From positions 1 to 7,949 of the forward strand of contig JBBROA010000154.1 in assembly GCA_038229875.1 (NCBI GenBank): a DNA stretch of 7,949 bases. Direction: 5' to 3'. The notes beneath the pieces are model-generated. The model had not been told where the DNA came from and searched no databases. It saw only the letters and a program-made list of their open reading frames with translations. Positions 6,278 through 7,949 of the stretch are shown in pieces. Each line of letters starts with the position of its first letter. The first letter of the stretch is position 1. Position numbers and translations under genes: made by a program. This stretch comes from JALYUA01 sp038229875. GTDB lineage: Bacteria > Acidobacteriota > Thermoanaerobaculia > UBA5066 > Gp7-AA6.

Positions 6278-7606
6278 TCAGTGGTTTTTGGCGCCGTCCG
6301 CCGACCGCCCATCTTCAAATCGGTACGCGCGCAAAGCCGGGGCGAGGAGCGCGACCCCCGCGGCGACGACGAGCGTCGCCACGCCGCCACTGACCACGGC
6401 GACCGTGACGCCGACGGCGGCAGAGGCGAACAGGGAAGCGACGAGTCCGGCCTCGAGCTCCCCGAGCTGCGGGCCTCCCATGAAGAAGATCATGTTGACC
6501 GACGTCATCCGCCCCCGGAGCGCATCCGGTGTTACGAATTGCCGGAGCGTCTGCCGGATGACCGTTGAGACGGCGTCGGCTGCGCCGATGGCGGCGAGAG
6601 CCGCCAGCGTCAGAGGGAAATGTCGTGAGAAGCCAAACACGATTGTGGCCAGCCCGTACCCGGCCACGGCCCGGAGGAACACGCGTCCCTGCCGGACGGG
6701 CAGGGGACGGACCGAAAGGTACAGGGAGGCTGCCAGCGCGCCCACCGCCGGCGCCGACACCAGAAATCCATACCCCGCGGCCCCGACCCGGAGCACCTGG
6801 TCGGCGAAGATCGGAAGGAGCGACATCGCTCCCGCAAAAAAGGTGGCGAAAAAGTCCACCGCCATGGTCCAGACGATCAGGGGCGTTCGAAAGACGAACC
6901 GGATCCCTTCCTTCAGGTCCGCGATGGGATGCGCCGGGGGCCCCGCCGCGCGCGCGAGCGGCCGGCCGGACGTGCGCATCGTCGCCAAGGCAAACAGCAC
7001 GGCGAGAAACGACGCGGCATTGACCAGGTAGATCCACGCGAGTCCTCCCGTCGACACCGCCCCCGCCGGGACGCCGGCGCGGCCGGGCGGCATCGCGTGG
7101 CCCGCGATGATCCATCCGGCGAGCGCCGGCCCCGCGATCAGGCCCACCTGAAACACGGAGAGGTTGATGGACAGGGCGCCGGGCAGGTCTCGGTCGGGAA
7201 CCAGGCGGGGGATCAGCGCCTGGCGCGCAGGCGCGTCGAAGGCCGCCGCGCCCGACGCCGCCGCCGTCAACGCGTACAGAACCCAGAGCGACTCCCGCCC
7301 CGAAAAGGTCAGGATCGCGAGCACACCCGCCGCGGCAGCCATGAAGGACTGCGTGAAGAGCATCAGCTTGCGACGATCGACGCGGTCCACGAGAACCCCT
7401 CCCCAGAGAGAGAACACGACGATCGGGAGAACCCGGGTCAGGCCTACCAGCCCGAGCGCCAGGGGCGACCGCGTCAGCAGGTAGACGTGCCAGTGGATCG
7501 CGACGGACTGCATCTGGGATCCGGTCCCCGAGACGAGGTACGCGCCCAGGAGCCGCCGGAAATCGCGGTGCTGGAGCGCGAGGAGCGGGGTGCGCGCGGG
7601 ACTCAC
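6278..7606 (-). CDS. MFS transporter, EntS/MFS_3-type exporter
   Basis: Inner-membrane, proton-driven efflux protein of 442 residues with about 12 membrane helices, the usual size. Family marks: LQHRDFRRLLGAYLVSGTGS at 11-30, motif A GGVLVDRVDRRKLM at 69-82, AFDAPARQALIPRLVP at 122-137, GPALAGWII at 159-167 and DALRGRMTSV followed by GGPQLGELEAG at 361-387. These are typical of the EntS-like (enterobactin exporter) branch, whose members export siderophores, macrolides or other compounds; the substrate here cannot be assigned. A Gly/Pro/Ala-rich stretch at about 170-188 enlarges the loop after the fifth helix region. Start is GTG with GGAG 5 nt upstream. It lies upstream of gntR on the same strand, separated by 91 nt holding a hairpin and the gntR promoter, so it is probably a separate unit. 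A shared role in efflux with the ABC operon is only suggested by position. Confidence 0.93.
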   Translation of the reverse strand: MSPARTPLLALQHRDFRRLLGAYLVSGTGSQMQSVAIHWHVYLLTRSPLALGLVGLTRVLPIVVFSLWGGVLVDRVDRRKLMLFTQSFMAAAAGVLAILTFSGRESLWVLYALTAAASGAAAFDAPARQALIPRLVPDRDLPGALSINLSVFQVGLIAGPALAGWIIAGHAMPPGRAGVPAGAVSTGGLAWIYLVNAASFLAVLFALATMRTSGRPLARAAGPPAHPIADLKEGIRFVFRTPLIVWTMAVDFFATFFAGAMSLLPIFADQVLRVGAAGYGFLVSAPAVGALAASLYLSVRPLPVRQGRVFLRAVAGYGLATIVFGFSRHFPLTLAALAAIGAADAVSTVIRQTLRQFVTPDALRGRMTSVNMIFFMGGPQLGELEAGLVASLFASAAVGVTVAVVSGGVATLVVAAGVALLAPALRAYRFEDGRSADGAKNH

Positions 7607-7611
7607 CGGGT

Positions 7612-7615
7612 CTCC
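7612..7615 (-). promoter_or_regulatory. Ribosome binding site of the MFS gene
   Basis: GGAG on the minus strand 5 nt before the GTG at 7606; it supports this non-ATG start. Confidence 0.55.
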
Positions 7616-7642
7616 GGTCCGAGCAGAAGGATCATCGGCGAA

Positions 7643-7653
7643 GGGTTATACCC
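7643..7653 (-). promoter_or_regulatory. -10-like box of the MFS gene inside a small palindrome
   Basis: Minus strand GGGTATAACCC contains TATAAC (7645-7650), 5 of 6 to the -10 consensus, and the flanks GGGT/ACCC make it a short perfect inverted repeat. It would give a leader of about 30 nt that includes the GGAG site. No -35 match is seen at the right distance, so an activator or an extended element may be needed, or the match is chance. Confidence 0.35.
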
Positions 7654-7706
7654 GTGCCGGACGGATCGCCGCGGCGCCGACGACCCCTCGAGAAAAGACG
7701 CGGCGA

Positions 7707-7725
7707 CCGGAGATCCCCGCTCCGG
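7707..7725. repeat. Inverted repeat in the divergent intergenic region
   Basis: CCGGAG and CTCCGG arms (6 bp) around a 7-nt loop. It lies in the 219-nt gap between the MFS gene and the divergent right-edge gene. Further CCGGA/TCCGG copies occur over the next 35 nt. It could be a structured element or a consequence of high GC. The rest of the gap shows no open frame worth calling. Confidence 0.25.
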
Positions 7726-7813
7726 CGTTCCGGACCCGAGGGTTCGCGGGGCTCCGGAGACGTCAGAGGTCACGCGGCTCCGCCGCCTGCGCCCGGAGGA
7801 GGAGAGCGGAAGA

Positions 7814-7819
7814 TAGAAT
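7814..7819 (+). promoter_or_regulatory. -10 box placed for a leaderless transcript
   Basis: TAGAAT matches 5 of 6 of the -10 consensus and ends 6 nt before the ATG at 7826, so transcription would start at or within a base of the ATG. No TTGACA-like -35 is present 16-18 nt upstream. Confidence 0.45.
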
Positions 7820-7825
7820 CTGCCT

Positions 7826-7949
7826 ATGGCCGCCCGTGCGCACCGCCTTCTTCCCGGCGCCCTGGGGCTCGGGTTCCTCCTCTGGGCGATGATCGCGCTC
7901 GGACATCCGCGGACCCGCCTGCTCCCTCCCCGCGACCCGGTTCCCCCCG
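7826..7949 (+). CDS. Unknown protein with a signal-peptide-like N-terminus (5' end only)
   Basis: Forty-one codons are visible before the right edge, and no family can be recognised. The start MAARAHRLLPGALGLGFLLWAMIALGH has a basic n-region (R4, H6, R7), a hydrophobic core at about 8-25 and a possible signal peptidase site ALG before H27, followed by a Pro/Arg-rich stretch. It is therefore probably exported or anchored in the inner membrane by this helix. It runs divergently from the MFS gene. The Shine-Dalgarno spacing is poor (GGAGGAG lies about 20 nt away), while a -10-like TAGAAT sits right before the ATG. Only the short length visible limits confidence that this is a real gene. Confidence 0.6.
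   Translation, partial: MAARAHRLLPGALGLGFLLWAMIALGHPRTRLLPPRDPVPP

Noticed and set aside
6187..6390. N-terminal extension of the GntR protein to 201 residues
   Set aside because: It would translate through the promoter, the operator and the end of the MFS gene. The family similarity starts right after the ATG at 6186.
5709..7031. Plus-strand open frame of 440 codons across the gntR, its promoter and the MFS gene
   Set aside because: It crosses two minus-strand genes and the operator, has low-complexity Arg/Pro/Ala/Ser composition and no recognisable domain.
1..7949. tRNA, rRNA, CRISPR arrays, insertion sequences or phage genes
   Set aside because: No repeat-spacer pattern, transposase-like protein, terminal repeats or tRNA-like cloverleaf was recognised on either strand.

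Overview
The window is GC-rich, densely coded bacterial DNA. Almost everything runs on the minus strand. The best guess for the source is a Gram-negative soil or environmental bacterium of the Acidobacteriota or a related phylum. The main clue is the Oar-like TonB-dependent receptor with an N-terminal carboxypeptidase-regulatory-like domain, a type very abundant in Acidobacteriota. Gene order and base composition fit but do not prove this.

Layout, left to right: (1) positions 1-1467, minus: the N-terminal 489 residues of a TonB-dependent outer-membrane receptor whose C-terminal barrel lies off the left edge. (2) 1559-2803, minus: lysA, diaminopimelate decarboxylase, complete, with a GTG start. 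(3) 2904-6186, minus: a three-gene operon read as gntR (YtrA-like repressor), ABC ATPase, ABC-2 permease, each pair joined by an ATGA stop/start overlap. The permease carries a long C-terminal, predicted periplasmic, beta-propeller-like domain, the most unusual feature here. (4) 6278-7606, minus: an MFS exporter of the EntS/MFS_3 type. (5) 7607-7825: a divergent intergenic region. (6) 7826 to the right edge, plus: the first 41 codons of a gene with a signal-peptide-like N-terminus.

How the parts work together: the GntR protein probably represses its own operon through a 20-bp imperfect palindrome placed between a TTGACA -35 box and its start codon. The ATPase and the membrane permease should form one ABC-2 exporter or membrane-remodelling complex that is made only when the repressor is released. 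The neighbouring MFS exporter could be a second efflux route but has its own promoter signals. lysA (lysine synthesis) and the TonB-dependent receptor look like unrelated neighbours on the same strand.

Translation signals fall into two classes. Genes inside operons or with a leader (receptor, ATPase, permease, MFS) have strong Shine-Dalgarno sites. gntR, lysA and the right-edge gene have none and instead have -10-like boxes very close to the start codon, suggesting leaderless or very short-leader mRNAs. No tRNA, rRNA, CRISPR array, transposase or insertion sequence was seen.
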